Of a DNA stretch of 64,000 nucleotides, positions 41,592 through 51,410 are shown one piece after another. The notes beneath the pieces are model-generated. The model had not been told where the DNA came from. It did no database searches and saw nothing but the letters and a program-made list of their open reading frames with translations. Where the stretch lies: contig NZ_JAFFJX010000015.1 in NCBI RefSeq assembly GCF_016924755.1, positions 79,263-143,262 on the forward strand. Direction: 5' to 3'. A program made the position numbers and the translations under genes. This DNA comes from Longitalea arenae (GTDB lineage: Bacteria; Bacteroidota; Bacteroidia; Chitinophagales; Chitinophagaceae). The stretch's first letter is position 1. Every line of letters begins with the position of its first letter.

Positions 41592-41898
41592 CGTTTTTGG
41601 TTTGTACGGTTCCTGGCGCTAATCTATCATAGGATACATAGGATAACGCTCAACAGGGCCGGGTAATTGCACTTTTAGGATAAATTTTGCCAATGAAGAT
41701 AGTAACTTTGGGGCATCAGTGCAAGAACCTGCAACAACCTTTTGTTTTCACGCGATAAGATCGCATTGCCATTTGACTTTCTTCCTGGAAATAGTCCCGT
41801 AAATAATTTTTTTCAGGAGCAACACAATAAATTGCAAGTCGTTTTTTGCACGGGACCCGCGCTGTTTTCCCTGGCGGGGAAAATGTGAATATCTGCTG
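41592..41898. other. Intergenic region, nothing recognised
   Basis: 307 bp between two minus-strand genes. It should contain the promoter of the lipocalin-like gene. No gene, hairpin with a T-run or promoter pair was recognised. Confidence 0.4.
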
Positions 41899-43920
41899 CT
41901 ACCGGAGAAGCACCGTAGTTCCCCGTTTGGTTATCTTCTCGCCGGTATCCATCAATGTATACTGAAGCATCCACACAAATACGCCGGTTGATTGCATCGC
42001 TCCGTTGATCCGGCCATCCCATTTTTTCGTCCAATTATTGGTGCTGAATACTAACTGCCCATAGCGGTTATAGACATTGAATTTCAGATCTGTGGCTTTC
42101 CAGGCGTTCAGCGGGTACAGGTAGTCGTTCTTTCCATCGCCATTTGGGGTAAATGCATTGGGCACATCGATGATACAGCTGTTCACCACTTTCATTTGGT
42201 AAACGGCCGTATCAAAACAATGGATATTGTTCTCAACGATCAGCCGGATATTATAAATTCTGGATCCTATGGCAACGGGCGGATAGGATTCAGGCAGCGG
42301 ATTTTGCAGGCTGCTGCCATTGCCATTACCGAAATCCCAGTTCCAGGAAATGATCTTGCCGATACTGCTATCGGTAAAGACGGCTTTGTCCCGCGGGCAC
42401 AATATTTCCGGGTACAGAAAATGGGCTTCCATGTAATTATCGAGTAGTACGGTAGAAGCCACCGTGTCTTTACATACACCATTCGATACGACGAGGGTGA
42501 TCTGTTTGGGCCCAAACCTGTTGAAGATGTGTTGGGGATTCTGCAAAGTACTGCTGCCTTCATTATTAAAATTCCAGTTCCATTGGTTTACTCCATTGTT
42601 GGCGTGGTGCCGGAAATTCACGGTGTCTTCTTTACAGCCATATAACAGTTCGTGGGTAAAATCGGCGTTTACGGTGTCGACGGTAGCAAAAGGAACAGCA
42701 GCACCGGCAGGCGTTTGTTGTCCGCATTCATCAATGATGGTATTGCCATCATCACCGCGCCGTAAATGCACCTGGTAATTACCTGCAGTTTGGATAGGAG
42801 CAGATAATTGTACAAAAATAGAGGTGGTGACCCCATTTACGCAATGGCCGGAAGCGCCGGTAACCGTAACGGGCGTTGAACCGGTAACGGTAAAATCACT
42901 GCCATTGGCAGCGATGGAACTACAGTTGATGGGCCTGCGAAAAACAAGCTCCAGCTTGTCGGGGGCGCAGGCTACCGGTTTCATGTCGTTCATAGGCGTG
43001 GGTTGCACCGGATCAACAATCACGGCGATATTATCGCCTACCGGTACGCTATTGTCGCAATTGTCAAGCAGGGTATTGTTATCGGTGCCATTTTTTACGC
43101 TGATGGTATAATTACCAGGTGGCAATGCATTGCTCATGGTGAGCACTACAGTGTCCATATCAAAACTATTGCTGCAGCCAAGGCCCCGGGCCGAAACGAT
43201 GGTTGCCGCGGCCGGTGACAAGATAAAATCGCTGGCATTGGTGGCGAGGCTGCTGCACTTGATCTTTTTATTCATGATGACGGTTACTGTAACGCCGCCG
43301 CAACCTGCGATGCTTTTGGCGATCTTCGGCATCTGCGGGTCGGTGATCACTGCGGTACCCCCGCCAAATGAAAGTTTATAACCGAACTGGTTATCGGAAA
43401 AATGGCTGACCAGTAACAGGTAGGTATGTCCTTCCAGGATAGTAGGCATGGTGCTGAAGGAGTTCAGGTTATCTCTGGGATCAGAGGCGCATTGGATGAA
43501 GCTCACGCCTGCGTTGGATGCGCCGGTTACACCAAAGGTACCAGCCCAGTTGCCGGTAACGATGAGCGAGGAATTGGTAAATACATCATTGGGATTACGG
43601 CCGGTAATGTCGTATAACATCCAGTCGTAATCGTCGTCGCGGTTATTGGGAGTGACCAGGAAACCCAGGGTGCCGGTCTTATAACAGGTAAATTTATACC
43701 AGAAAGGATTTTTGTCGGCATAAGCCGCGCCATCGCCGGTACAACCGGGAACGGTAAGCGTATGGGAAGAACAAATGGGTACATTCGATTGCGCGAACGT
43801 ATCCAGGGCGCAGACTGGAAAGGCAGTAGATGGCGTTTGGCCCAGGGTTGTACAGTTCTGAGCCAATAGGCGGCTACATAGCATCATCAGTATTAGCAGC
43901 CCGGAAAATCTCATATGCAT
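41899..43920 (-). CDS. T9SS type B cargo protein with PKD domains
   Basis: 673 residues. The signal peptide is RFSGLLILMMLCSRLLAQ, and a second in-frame ATG two codons in is an equal start candidate. The N-terminal domain (NCTTLGQTPSTAFPVCALDTFAQ..) is a Cys-rich beta sandwich seen in large surface proteins of this phylum. Two repeats of an Ig-like domain with the pattern INCSSIAANGSDFTVTG follow. Next are PKD domains (NQWNWNFNNEGSSTLQNPQHIF and ISWNWDFGNGNGSSLQNP). The type B sorting domain CIIDVPNAFTPNGDGKNDYLYP..FNVYNRYGQLVF ends the protein. It is a surface adhesin-like molecule. It is close to, but not in an operon with, the first cargo/PorP pair. Confidence 0.92.
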   Translation of the reverse strand: MHMRFSGLLILMMLCSRLLAQNCTTLGQTPSTAFPVCALDTFAQSNVPICSSHTLTVPGCTGDGAAYADKNPFWYKFTCYKTGTLGFLVTPNNRDDDYDWMLYDITGRNPNDVFTNSSLIVTGNWAGTFGVTGASNAGVSFIQCASDPRDNLNSFSTMPTILEGHTYLLLVSHFSDNQFGYKLSFGGGTAVITDPQMPKIAKSIAGCGGVTVTVIMNKKIKCSSLATNASDFILSPAAATIVSARGLGCSNSFDMDTVVLTMSNALPPGNYTISVKNGTDNNTLLDNCDNSVPVGDNIAVIVDPVQPTPMNDMKPVACAPDKLELVFRRPINCSSIAANGSDFTVTGSTPVTVTGASGHCVNGVTTSIFVQLSAPIQTAGNYQVHLRRGDDGNTIIDECGQQTPAGAAVPFATVDTVNADFTHELLYGCKEDTVNFRHHANNGVNQWNWNFNNEGSSTLQNPQHIFNRFGPKQITLVVSNGVCKDTVASTVLLDNYMEAHFLYPEILCPRDKAVFTDSSIGKIISWNWDFGNGNGSSLQNPLPESYPPVAIGSRIYNIRLIVENNIHCFDTAVYQMKVVNSCIIDVPNAFTPNGDGKNDYLYPLNAWKATDLKFNVYNRYGQLVFSTNNWTKKWDGRINGAMQSTGVFVWMLQYTLMDTGEKITKRGTTVLLR

Positions 43921-44011
43921 AGGTCATTTGACTCGAAAAAAGCCGGTAACGTTGCAAAAGCTTGAAATATTGGCGACTGGCGGTTAATGAATTACAATTA
44001 TCAACGCCAGA

Positions 44012-44779
44012 TCACCATAATGGGGGTGTTTTAAAAAAATCATGTGGCGTCTGCCCGGTAAAGGCCCTGAAGTCCTTGATAAAATGCGCCTGGTCGTAAT
44101 AACCTGCTGAATAGGCTGCATCTGTAAGGTTAACGCGGGATGAATAATTTTCGATCAGGTTTTTTAACCGGATGATAGCGGCAAAATGTTTGGGCGAGGT
44201 GCCGGTGATCTTCCGGAATCTTTTTTCAAAAGGATCGCGGCTGATGGGCAGTGCTGAAAGAATTTCTTTTATTTTAATATTTCCTTTCGCTTCTTTGATC
44301 TGGTGGATGGCTTCGTTCACCAGCAGGTCAAATGATGTTTTTTTTAATTCAGACAACAGGAACTGTTCTACCATGCTTATGCGTTGCTGGTTATTATCAG
44401 CTGCCGCCAGCTGTTCTTCCAGGGCATTCACTTTTGAACGGTGAATAAGATTGTCCAGCGAGGTGCTGATACTGCCCAGTTCATGCAGGGGTTCCTTGAA
44501 AAAAGCAGCGGCCCCGCCTTCCTTGAATATCACCAGCAGGTTGGCGGAATTTTGTGCATAGTCTACCAGGCGGCTCGACTCCCGGATGCCGCTGATCACC
44601 GAGACGGGGAAATCGTGCACAATGCCATTATCGGAATAAGAGACCTGTCCCCGCAGCCTGAAGGCAATTACAATGGAGGTATCGGGTAAGATCCGGTTCA
44701 CCATCCCCTGCTCATATTCAATGAACAGGAAATGTTTGATATATGGTTGCAGCAGTGGAGAGGGAAGATACAATTCCAT
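44012..44779 (-). CDS. AraC family transcriptional regulator
   Basis: 255 residues. The N-terminal part (about 1-130, beginning LPSPLLQPYIKHFLFIEYEQG) resembles the small cupin-like sensing domain that precedes many AraC-type regulators in this phylum. The C-terminal double helix-turn-helix is complete: IKIKEILSALPISRDPFEKRFRKITGTSPKHFAAIIRLKNLI and VNLTDAAYSAGYYDQAHFIKDFRAFTGQTPHDFF. It should bind DNA near its target. The DUF2306 membrane protein gene, 57 bp upstream and co-directional, is a likely operon partner. Confidence 0.93.
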   Translation of the reverse strand: MELYLPSPLLQPYIKHFLFIEYEQGMVNRILPDTSIVIAFRLRGQVSYSDNGIVHDFPVSVISGIRESSRLVDYAQNSANLLVIFKEGGAAAFFKEPLHELGSISTSLDNLIHRSKVNALEEQLAAADNNQQRISMVEQFLLSELKKTSFDLLVNEAIHQIKEAKGNIKIKEILSALPISRDPFEKRFRKITGTSPKHFAAIIRLKNLIENYSSRVNLTDAAYSAGYYDQAHFIKDFRAFTGQTPHDFFKTPPLW

Positions 44780-44836
44780 ACTTTCCGGATTTGGGGTATA
44801 AATTTACGAACCTTCTATACTAAAAATGGCAGGCTG

Positions 44837-45460
44837 TTACATCTTATTGCCGTTCTTTCTGATCAGCCATTCAACAATAAGCAGGTTGGGTATAAACCCC
44901 AGCCACGCAACGATCATATATGCGTTCAGCGGGCGGAGATGGAACAGTGCAATGAGCAACCACTTCCATGCCCGCAAGGTTAAAGCAGACAATGTTAATG
45001 CATAACTGCGCATCATCCATTCTTTATGGGCATCGAACTGCCGTGCCATTGCTGTTTGCCATCCTTTGGCAGTTGTTACGATCCACAAAATAGACAGCAC
45101 CGTAAAGGCCAACCGCGAAGAGATGCCTCCGTTGGCCAGTAAAGCCATAATAAAGGCAGCTGGGCCTGTTATAAATAGAATATCAATGATGTATATTTTA
45201 CCGACGAACCGGTGAACCTGCTTATAGTTCGATAGAAGGTAGCCTGAGAACTGAGTAAATCCGGCGATCAATACGAACATCGAGGTAAAGACGTGCACAA
45301 AAAAAGCGATACGCCAGGGCATAATGTCAATGAACTCCTGCTTGATCTGTAAAAAACCGGCGTTTGTACGAATAGGTATGTATTGCAGGGTTATTTCGAG
45401 CATAAGCGCCGAAAAAAAAGCCAGTACCAACAACAAAAGGTAGTTGCCATAAACACGCAT
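44837..45460 (-). CDS. DUF2306 family membrane protein
   Basis: 207 residues from the ATG at 45460. An upstream ATG at 45496 adds 12 residues. Six or so membrane helices are visible: YLLLLVLAFFSALML, WRIAFFVHVFTSMFVLIAGFTQF, IYIIDILFITGPAAFIMALL and others. HRFVGKIYI and FDAHKEWMMRSYALTLSALTLR contain conserved His/Arg residues typical of DUF2306, a family with cytochrome-like His placement but no known function. It lies upstream of the AraC regulator in the same direction. Confidence 0.8.
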   Translation of the reverse strand: MRVYGNYLLLLVLAFFSALMLEITLQYIPIRTNAGFLQIKQEFIDIMPWRIAFFVHVFTSMFVLIAGFTQFSGYLLSNYKQVHRFVGKIYIIDILFITGPAAFIMALLANGGISSRLAFTVLSILWIVTTAKGWQTAMARQFDAHKEWMMRSYALTLSALTLRAWKWLLIALFHLRPLNAYMIVAWLGFIPNLLIVEWLIRKNGNKM

Positions 45461-45551
45461 GGCAATAAAAATAACAAATAGCGGTTTGTTTGTCAACCCA
45501 TTTTAAGGAAAGAGGGAAAATGACTATTTTGTTTTTTAAAATCAAAATCGA

Positions 45552-46343
45552 ATGACCCCTTCAAAACTGATATTTGTAGCCCTGATCCTTTGTGGCAGCT
45601 TAGCCGCCTGTAAAGAAAAGCCTGCTGAAAAGCCAGATACGACGAAATCCGACGATGTGCAAATACTTTCTCAACATGTTACTTCTATCACCGGCAGCTG
45701 GACTGGCCTGTTTGAACCCGACCACCAAACATTTTTACTTGATAAAACAGGGGATTCTGTGCCGGTTTCAGCAAATAAGATAACCCTGTTCATTACAAAC
45801 CTTTCGCGTGGTAAGATCAGCGGTTATAGTGTATGTGCGGGAAATGAACGCCCTTTCTCGGGCATGTATGAAGAAGAGGAGGGAGGCGATAAATTGAAAG
45901 TGAGCATGCAGGAACCAGGTGATAATAAGTATGATGGCGTATTTGATCTGGTGATTTCGAAAAGAGAACGTACGCTTACTGGTAAATGGACACCCTTTAA
46001 CAAGACCCTCGTTGGCCGCCATTACACCCTGAGAAGGAAGAATTTTACATATAATGCAACATCAGGCATGCACCCCGAAGCTTCCATGCGGTTGTTGACG
46101 GCAGATGATGTAAATAATGCGTATAAAGAGGAGCTGCGGTATATGCGAAACGAAATATATGCCCGCCATGGGTATTCATTTAAATTACGTGAAACCCGCG
46201 AAATGTTTGAAGATCAGGCTTGGTATATGCCTGTATCAAACGATGTGCGCACCAAATTATCCGCCATTGAGGTAAAGAACGAAAAGTTGATCAAGAGCTT
46301 TGAAAAATACGCCGAAGAGTCTTACGACGATTATGGACGTTAG
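45552..46343 (+). CDS. YARHG-domain lipoprotein
   Basis: 263 residues. The signal sequence ends LCGSLAACKEKP, a lipobox. The middle part (about 45-160: ITGSWTGLFEPDHQTFLLDKTG...LTGKWTPFN) is a beta-rich lipocalin-like unit. The C-terminal YARHG domain reads LRYMRNEIYARHGYSFKLRETREMFEDQAWYMP, containing the name motif. This domain is found in surface lipoproteins of several phyla. Its role is not known. It is a single gene ending in a good terminator. Confidence 0.88.
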   Translation: MTPSKLIFVALILCGSLAACKEKPAEKPDTTKSDDVQILSQHVTSITGSWTGLFEPDHQTFLLDKTGDSVPVSANKITLFITNLSRGKISGYSVCAGNERPFSGMYEEEEGGDKLKVSMQEPGDNKYDGVFDLVISKRERTLTGKWTPFNKTLVGRHYTLRRKNFTYNATSGMHPEASMRLLTADDVNNAYKEELRYMRNEIYARHGYSFKLRETREMFEDQAWYMPVSNDVRTKLSAIEVKNEKLIKSFEKYAEESYDDYGR

Positions 46344-46352
46344 ACATTGCTT

Positions 46353-46383
46353 ACCCATTACCGCTTATCTGCCGGTAATGGGT
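46353..46383 (+). terminator. Terminator after YARHG gene
   Basis: Stem cccattaccg / cggtaatggg (plus one A-T pair) followed by TCTCTTTTTT, 10 bp after the stop codon. Confidence 0.85.
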
Positions 46384-46407
46384 TCTCTTTTTTAGCTCTA
46401 CTCCTCG

Positions 46408-48525
46408 TCACAACGGTATCGTCACCTGCAGGCGGCACCCCTGGCCGGGCGATGATTGCAAATCCACTTTGCCATTGTACAGCAGGGTTCTGTCGTAAAT
46501 GTTGCGCAAACCGATGCCCTTGGTTTTCTTCAGCGGATCAAAACCTACCCCATCATCTTCCACCTCGAGCGAAACACCGAACCCGCAATAGTTAAGCCGG
46601 ATGGTTACATGCGCCGCTTTGCTGTATTGAATGATATTTTTCAACTGCTCCTGAACAATGCGGTAAAGCGCTATTTTTTTGCCTTCGGAAATGTCTTCTA
46701 TATGCTGTTTGTCGTACAGGAACCGGATGCGGAACCTGCAGGTCATTTTCAGATCTTTTACCAGCTCATGAATGCTGTCGGCCAACGTTTTCTCTTTCAG
46801 TTTGGGCAGCACCATCTCCCGGGAGATGGTCTGGATATCGCTAATAGCCATATCGAGCGACTCTAAAACTTTTTTAGCAATCAACTTGTTCTCTGCTTCG
46901 GCTGGTTTTAACAGGCCCATGTACAGTTTGGCTACCAGTAACAGTTGGTTGATATTGTCGTGCAGCTCCTGGCCAATGCGGGTACGTTCCTTTTCCTGCG
47001 TATCGATAATGCTTTTGGCAATTTCTTTCTGGTGTTTGACCTTTTCCTGCAGGAGTTGGTTTTCCAGCTCTTTTATTTCTGTAAGATCGAGCAGGGAGCC
47101 GATCAGTTTTACCGGTTTATCATTTTCAAACACCACGATGCCACGGTCGCGCACCGTTCTGTAAGAACCATCGGTGTATTTAAACCGGTATTCCCACTGC
47201 CATTTGGGCAATTTATTATGCAATAGTTTATTTACATCGAATTCAACGCGGTTCTTGTCATCGGGGTGAATGCGGCTATACCACCAGGTATGGCTGACGG
47301 GCTCTTTTTCATTGGAGCCAATGAGCTCAAGCAATGGTTTACTGCGGAACACCTGGTTGGTTTGCAGGTCCCATTCCCAAATGGCATCTGAAGTTACCTG
47401 CGTTAACCGGATCAGCCTTTCATTGGCACGCGCAATTTCTTCATGCACATTATAGCCGAAGGTGATATCCATGGCCTCACCGCCAAGCAGCTGCTTATTC
47501 GCAGGATGCGGCACGGGAAAAATGTTTACCAGGAAGTAACTGGTAGTGCCGTCGGCCAGCGGATGTTTATAGATCTTTTTATGGGGCGTACCGGTAGCCA
47601 GTACACTGCGATGTTCTTTTTCGAAGATGTCGCGGAAGTAGGGAGGTATTACGTCAACCGCTTTTTTATTGAGGTCTTTTTCGCTCATGCCCAGGTGGCG
47701 AAGAAAAGAAGGGTTGGCAAAGACAAGGCGCTCCTGGTCGTCGATCAGCCAGGTCATGGCCGATGTTATGTTCTGAAATTCTTTCTGGAACAAATCCTTT
47801 TCAGATTGTTCATTTTGCGTTTGCCAGGGAAGTTCATCAATAACAGTAACAAAAGAAAAGGGTACGGAACCAATGTCATCAAAGAGTGGATAGCATGTAA
47901 AATGTAACCATTTACTGGCCGGGCCGCCTGTATTCAGTTCAATTACCTGTTCATGTGCCTTGCCCGCCAGCAAAGTCTTCATAAACGGATCGTCTTTAGA
48001 AGATACCGGATCAGCGAATATTTTTAAGGATGTACAGAAGTCTGTCAACTGCGCCTTGTTCAGCAACTTCTCGGTGTTCGTATTCAACAGGGTGGCGGCT
48101 TTGTCGTTTGCATCAATTACAAAACCCTGGCTATCTAAAACCATTATGCCCCGGGTAAGTATATCGCTTGGTTTTTCAATATTCTTATGTCCAATGCAAA
48201 TAAACACTCCGGTCTTATTGCCGGTGGTCCTCAACCGGGCTATATGCCAGGCCGCTTTATGTATTGAACTATTTAAAAGGTTCATTTTTAAATAGTACGG
48301 ATTGGCCACAAAGCCGGCATTTCGCAGCGCATTTTTTAATTGCTGCGTGCCCAGGGGCGAGATATAATTAAAGAAAAGGTTTCTGGAGGCAATGCTGTTC
48401 TCAATATGAATGCAGGTGGTCAGTTCTTCATTGGCATATTGAATGACGCCTTCCTCATTGATCAGGGCAAAATAATAATTCTCATAGGTTTGTGCAATCG
48501 TTGTTGGTTTGGCTTCTTCACACAT
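46408..48525 (-). CDS. Soluble PAS-domain histidine kinase (HisKA_3/NarX type)
   Basis: 705 residues with no membrane helix or signal peptide. Four PAS-like segments can be picked out: about residues 10-120 (YYFALINEEGVIQYANEEL), 120-230 (GIMVLDSQGFVIDANDKAATLL), 245-365 (TWLIDDQERLVFANPSFLRHLGM) and 370-490 with a PAC motif (WQWEYRFKYTDGSYRTVRDRG). The HisKA_3 dimerisation helix has the phosphoacceptor in RIGQELHDNINQLL. The HATPase ends DDGVGFDPLKKTKGIGLRNIYDR. It should phosphorylate a receiver protein. The stand-alone receiver encoded 43 bp upstream is the obvious candidate. Confidence 0.93.
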   Translation of the reverse strand: MCEEAKPTTIAQTYENYYFALINEEGVIQYANEELTTCIHIENSIASRNLFFNYISPLGTQQLKNALRNAGFVANPYYLKMNLLNSSIHKAAWHIARLRTTGNKTGVFICIGHKNIEKPSDILTRGIMVLDSQGFVIDANDKAATLLNTNTEKLLNKAQLTDFCTSLKIFADPVSSKDDPFMKTLLAGKAHEQVIELNTGGPASKWLHFTCYPLFDDIGSVPFSFVTVIDELPWQTQNEQSEKDLFQKEFQNITSAMTWLIDDQERLVFANPSFLRHLGMSEKDLNKKAVDVIPPYFRDIFEKEHRSVLATGTPHKKIYKHPLADGTTSYFLVNIFPVPHPANKQLLGGEAMDITFGYNVHEEIARANERLIRLTQVTSDAIWEWDLQTNQVFRSKPLLELIGSNEKEPVSHTWWYSRIHPDDKNRVEFDVNKLLHNKLPKWQWEYRFKYTDGSYRTVRDRGIVVFENDKPVKLIGSLLDLTEIKELENQLLQEKVKHQKEIAKSIIDTQEKERTRIGQELHDNINQLLLVAKLYMGLLKPAEAENKLIAKKVLESLDMAISDIQTISREMVLPKLKEKTLADSIHELVKDLKMTCRFRIRFLYDKQHIEDISEGKKIALYRIVQEQLKNIIQYSKAAHVTIRLNYCGFGVSLEVEDDGVGFDPLKKTKGIGLRNIYDRTLLYNGKVDLQSSPGQGCRLQVTIPL

Positions 48526-48568
48526 ACGGGCGACGGGTTTAATTTTTCACCTGATAACCATTGAAAGG

Positions 48569-48967
48569 TTATTCAGCTGGTTCTGATTGTTGAATGTCAT
48601 TGCAAATCATCGTTGTTCTGCTTTCCATTTCCTCAAAATCAAGTGATTTATCAAAAAAGCAATCAGCGCCGGTTGACAAACAGTATTCTTTATAATGTTC
48701 ATCGGCATGATTGCTGATCATCCAAACTTTAGTACCAGGATAGCGGCTCTTGATCAATTTCAATAATTCAATACCGCTTTTGCCAGGCATACTGATATCG
48801 AGCAATGTCAAATCAATTTTTGTATGCAGAAGCCAGTCAACAGCTTCTTCAAAGTTGCAGGCTTGTAGAACAGGATGAAGGTTTCGATCGTTGAGTAAGC
48901 GTATGACCCGTTGTCTGAATTGGGCAGAATCGTCAACAACTAGCACGGTGAATCTTCTACCAACCAT
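48569..48967 (-). CDS. Single-domain response regulator (receiver only)
   Basis: 132 residues: a receiver domain and nothing else. The acidic pocket is VLVVDDSAQF, the phosphorylated Asp is in LTLLDISMPGKSG, and the switch Lys is near the end in DCFFDKSLDF. It has no DNA-binding output, so it works as a phosphate shuttle or by protein contact. It lies 43 bp upstream of the large PAS kinase gene in the same direction, so the two are probably translated from one message. Confidence 0.93.
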   Translation of the reverse strand: MVGRRFTVLVVDDSAQFRQRVIRLLNDRNLHPVLQACNFEEAVDWLLHTKIDLTLLDISMPGKSGIELLKLIKSRYPGTKVWMISNHADEHYKEYCLSTGADCFFDKSLDFEEMESRTTMICNDIQQSEPAE

Positions 48968-49168
48968 GTACTATGCTTTACTTCAAAATTAACATATGAA
49001 GATGCCTTTAATAAATAGTGCAGCTTATGTTTATTTTGTAATTATTACACCTGCAGGTTTGTAGTATAAAATCGACAATTACGCAAACGATTGCTCTTGT
49101 TAAGCGTAATTTCTACTGTTATAGAAGATGATTATCACCGCTTTATTAAATTTCCGATGCGCAATGGA

Positions 49169-49795
49169 TCAAATAAGTTTTTTTTCAAGCGCATATCGCG
49201 TCAGATCCGCATTTGTTTTTAATCCCATTTTGGTAAGGATACGCGACCGGTAAGTACTAATCGTTGTAGTACTTAAAGAAAGTGTTTCGGCGATCTCAGA
49301 AACCGATTTCCCTGTAGCCAGCAATTTAAAAACATCGAATTCCCTGTTGGAAAGACGCTTATAAGGTTCGGGCTCACTTTCTTCATCCAGTTGGGTGGCC
49401 AGCGTTTCCGCCAGGCTCGGCGTGATATATTTTTTACCGGTCAATACCCTGCGCACGGCATTCACCAGTTCTTCATGCGCGAGGTCTTTGCTGCAGTAGC
49501 CCGAAGCGCCGGCCTTCAATGCACGGATGGCATATTGTTCTTCGGGATGCATGCTGAGGATAAGCACAGGCAGGCGGGGGTGGGAGAGGCGGATCTGTTG
49601 CAATGCCTCGAGGCCGCTTCTGCCGGGCATTGAAATATCACTTATAATAACATCCCATTGGCCATCATTGGCTTTTTGCAATAACTCTTCGGCAGTGGCG
49701 CATTCTTCTATTTGGCCAAACGGGTATTCGTCCAGTAAGATCTGTTTTAGTCCTTTGCGTACTATGGCATGATCATCGGCCACCAATACTTTCAT
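49169..49795 (-). CDS. NarL/FixJ family response regulator
   Basis: 208 residues. The receiver (about 1-120) has VLVADDHAIVRKG and the phospho-Asp in DVIISDISMPGRSG. The LuxR-type helix-turn-helix is LSNREFDVFKLLATGKSVSEIAETLSLSTTTISTYRSRILTKMG (about 145-190). It binds DNA when phosphorylated. The HisKA_3 kinase gene is 118 bp upstream in the same direction, the classical NarX/NarL-like pair. Target genes are unknown. Confidence 0.95.
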   Translation of the reverse strand: MKVLVADDHAIVRKGLKQILLDEYPFGQIEECATAEELLQKANDGQWDVIISDISMPGRSGLEALQQIRLSHPRLPVLILSMHPEEQYAIRALKAGASGYCSKDLAHEELVNAVRRVLTGKKYITPSLAETLATQLDEESEPEPYKRLSNREFDVFKLLATGKSVSEIAETLSLSTTTISTYRSRILTKMGLKTNADLTRYALEKKLI

Positions 49796-49913
49796 GGTTG
49801 GGTATAAGTTTTCAAAATTTTTTTGCCTGAACAGCTTTTTTGCCAGGCTGTTTAATAATTTTTACTGTTTGGAAATCTCTTTATGCTGAGATCATAACGG
49901 CTCACCGGCATTT

Positions 49914-50993
49914 TTATTGACCCGGTGGCGATTTAGAATTATTGTCTGCAGGCAGGGTAGTAGTTACCAGGATGGAAGTGCCTTCCCCCGGCTTACTGTA
50001 TATGTCAAAACGGCCTCCCATCATGAGCGCCCTTTCCTTCATGCCCAGCAGTCCCAGGGTCTTTTTTATGCCCAGGGTTTTCATATCGAAACCGGCTCCA
50101 TCATCTTTGATGCTTAAAATAACCTGGTTATGTTTCACTTGCAAGGTGCAGTACACCTTTTTAGCCTGTGCATGGCGGGCAACATTGGTCAATGCTTCCT
50201 GGTATATTCTGAATAGAGAAGTCGCTATGGCATTGGAAACGGGTAAATGCGAAATGGCTGATTCGAAAATGATCTTTATCCCAGATCTTTTTTCAAACTC
50301 CTTGCTTTGCCATTCAAGGGCCTCAACCAGTCCAAGGTCATCGAGCATGCTGGGCCGCAGTTCGGTAGCTATACGCCGCACGGTCTTAATGGTCTCATTC
50401 AACATTTTGAGGGTGTCGCCGGTCTTTTCGATCAACGTTGCATCTTTATACTTCTGCAGCTTCTGATAAAGCCAGGAAACATCCATCTTGAGAATGGTGA
50501 GCTGCTGGCCCAGTTCATCGTGTATTTCACGGGCAATATTCGTGCGTTCGGTCTCCCTGATCGTCAACAGGTGGTCTGACAATTCCCGCAACTGGGCGGT
50601 GATCCTGGGCGATTCCTGCTCTTCATCAGCCGATCTGTAAATAAACAGATAACCCCCTTCACCCGCAGCAGGGTTGATCGCATGCCTGGTAATATGAACC
50701 GGCAACTTTTGCCCCCAGCGGTTGATACAGGTAGCCATTGCTTCATTAAAATCGATGTTCTTTATTGCGGGGGGCGGGTTGTTTGTTCCATCGGCAGCTA
50801 TGGCGAGGATGGAGATGTTGGATCCGGTAAGTTCCCGGGCATTGTAATGAAATAGTGTGGTGGCGGCTTTATTACACGCAATAATAGTAAAGTGGGCATC
50901 AGTGTATATGGCAGCTTCACTGATATGTTGTATAAGTAGTTGACTGATCGATTGGTTGGGTTGCTCGTTTTCCATTTGCATAAAGGGGCGCAT
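49914..50993 (-). CDS. PAS-domain histidine kinase (HisKA_3), soluble
   Basis: 359 residues without membrane segments. One PAS domain (about 12-120, ISEAAIYTDAHFTIIACNKAATTLF) precedes the HisKA_3 helix with the phosphoacceptor in NIAREIHDELGQQLTILKMDVSWL. The HATPase has an N-box (IYQEALTNVARHAQ) and G boxes (SIKDDGAGFDMKTL, GLLGMKERALMMGG). It most likely phosphorylates the NarL-type regulator encoded 118 bp downstream. Confidence 0.94.
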   Translation of the reverse strand: MRPFMQMENEQPNQSISQLLIQHISEAAIYTDAHFTIIACNKAATTLFHYNARELTGSNISILAIAADGTNNPPPAIKNIDFNEAMATCINRWGQKLPVHITRHAINPAAGEGGYLFIYRSADEEQESPRITAQLRELSDHLLTIRETERTNIAREIHDELGQQLTILKMDVSWLYQKLQKYKDATLIEKTGDTLKMLNETIKTVRRIATELRPSMLDDLGLVEALEWQSKEFEKRSGIKIIFESAISHLPVSNAIATSLFRIYQEALTNVARHAQAKKVYCTLQVKHNQVILSIKDDGAGFDMKTLGIKKTLGLLGMKERALMMGGRFDIYSKPGEGTSILVTTTLPADNNSKSPPGQ

Positions 50994-51410
50994 GATGGCC
51001 TGTTGGTCCTACATCACGATTACACTTTCATAGAAAACGATTCGGCAACAAGATTAACCCAATATTTTCAATTAACCATATTTTAATATGTGATGTGGGT
51101 AACTAGTGTATTGCTGATGCCAATAAAAGTGTCGGCTTGACATTACTGGTATAGGGTAAATGAAAACCTTTATTTTAATGGCGTAATAACATTGGTTTGC
51201 CCGTTTAAAGTGAGCTTATATTTTGTTGGCCTGATAACAGTTTTACCTTTGCTATATAAGATCCTTGCCTAGCCGTTTACCCCATCCTCACCCGCGATCA
51301 TCCTGTTGAAGCCGGGCCTGAAAGAAACATTGTTTTCGTATTGATCTGGTCGCTGGGCAAAAGCTTGTCTTGCCGCCTACAATCAAAATAGCATTTTAAT
51401 TTATGTAGTT
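50994..51410. other. Divergent regulatory gap
   Basis: 417 bp between the PAS kinase (minus) and the receiver gene (plus). It contains a promoter candidate for the receiver gene and nothing that looks like a gene. Confidence 0.45.
51222..51251 (+). promoter_or_regulatory. Promoter candidate for receiver gene at 51411
   Basis: TTTG (51222-51225) and TACCTTTG (51244-51251) match the Bacteroidota -33 and -7 elements with 18 bp between them, one short of the usual 19-21. This would give a leader of about 150 nt. Confidence 0.4.
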
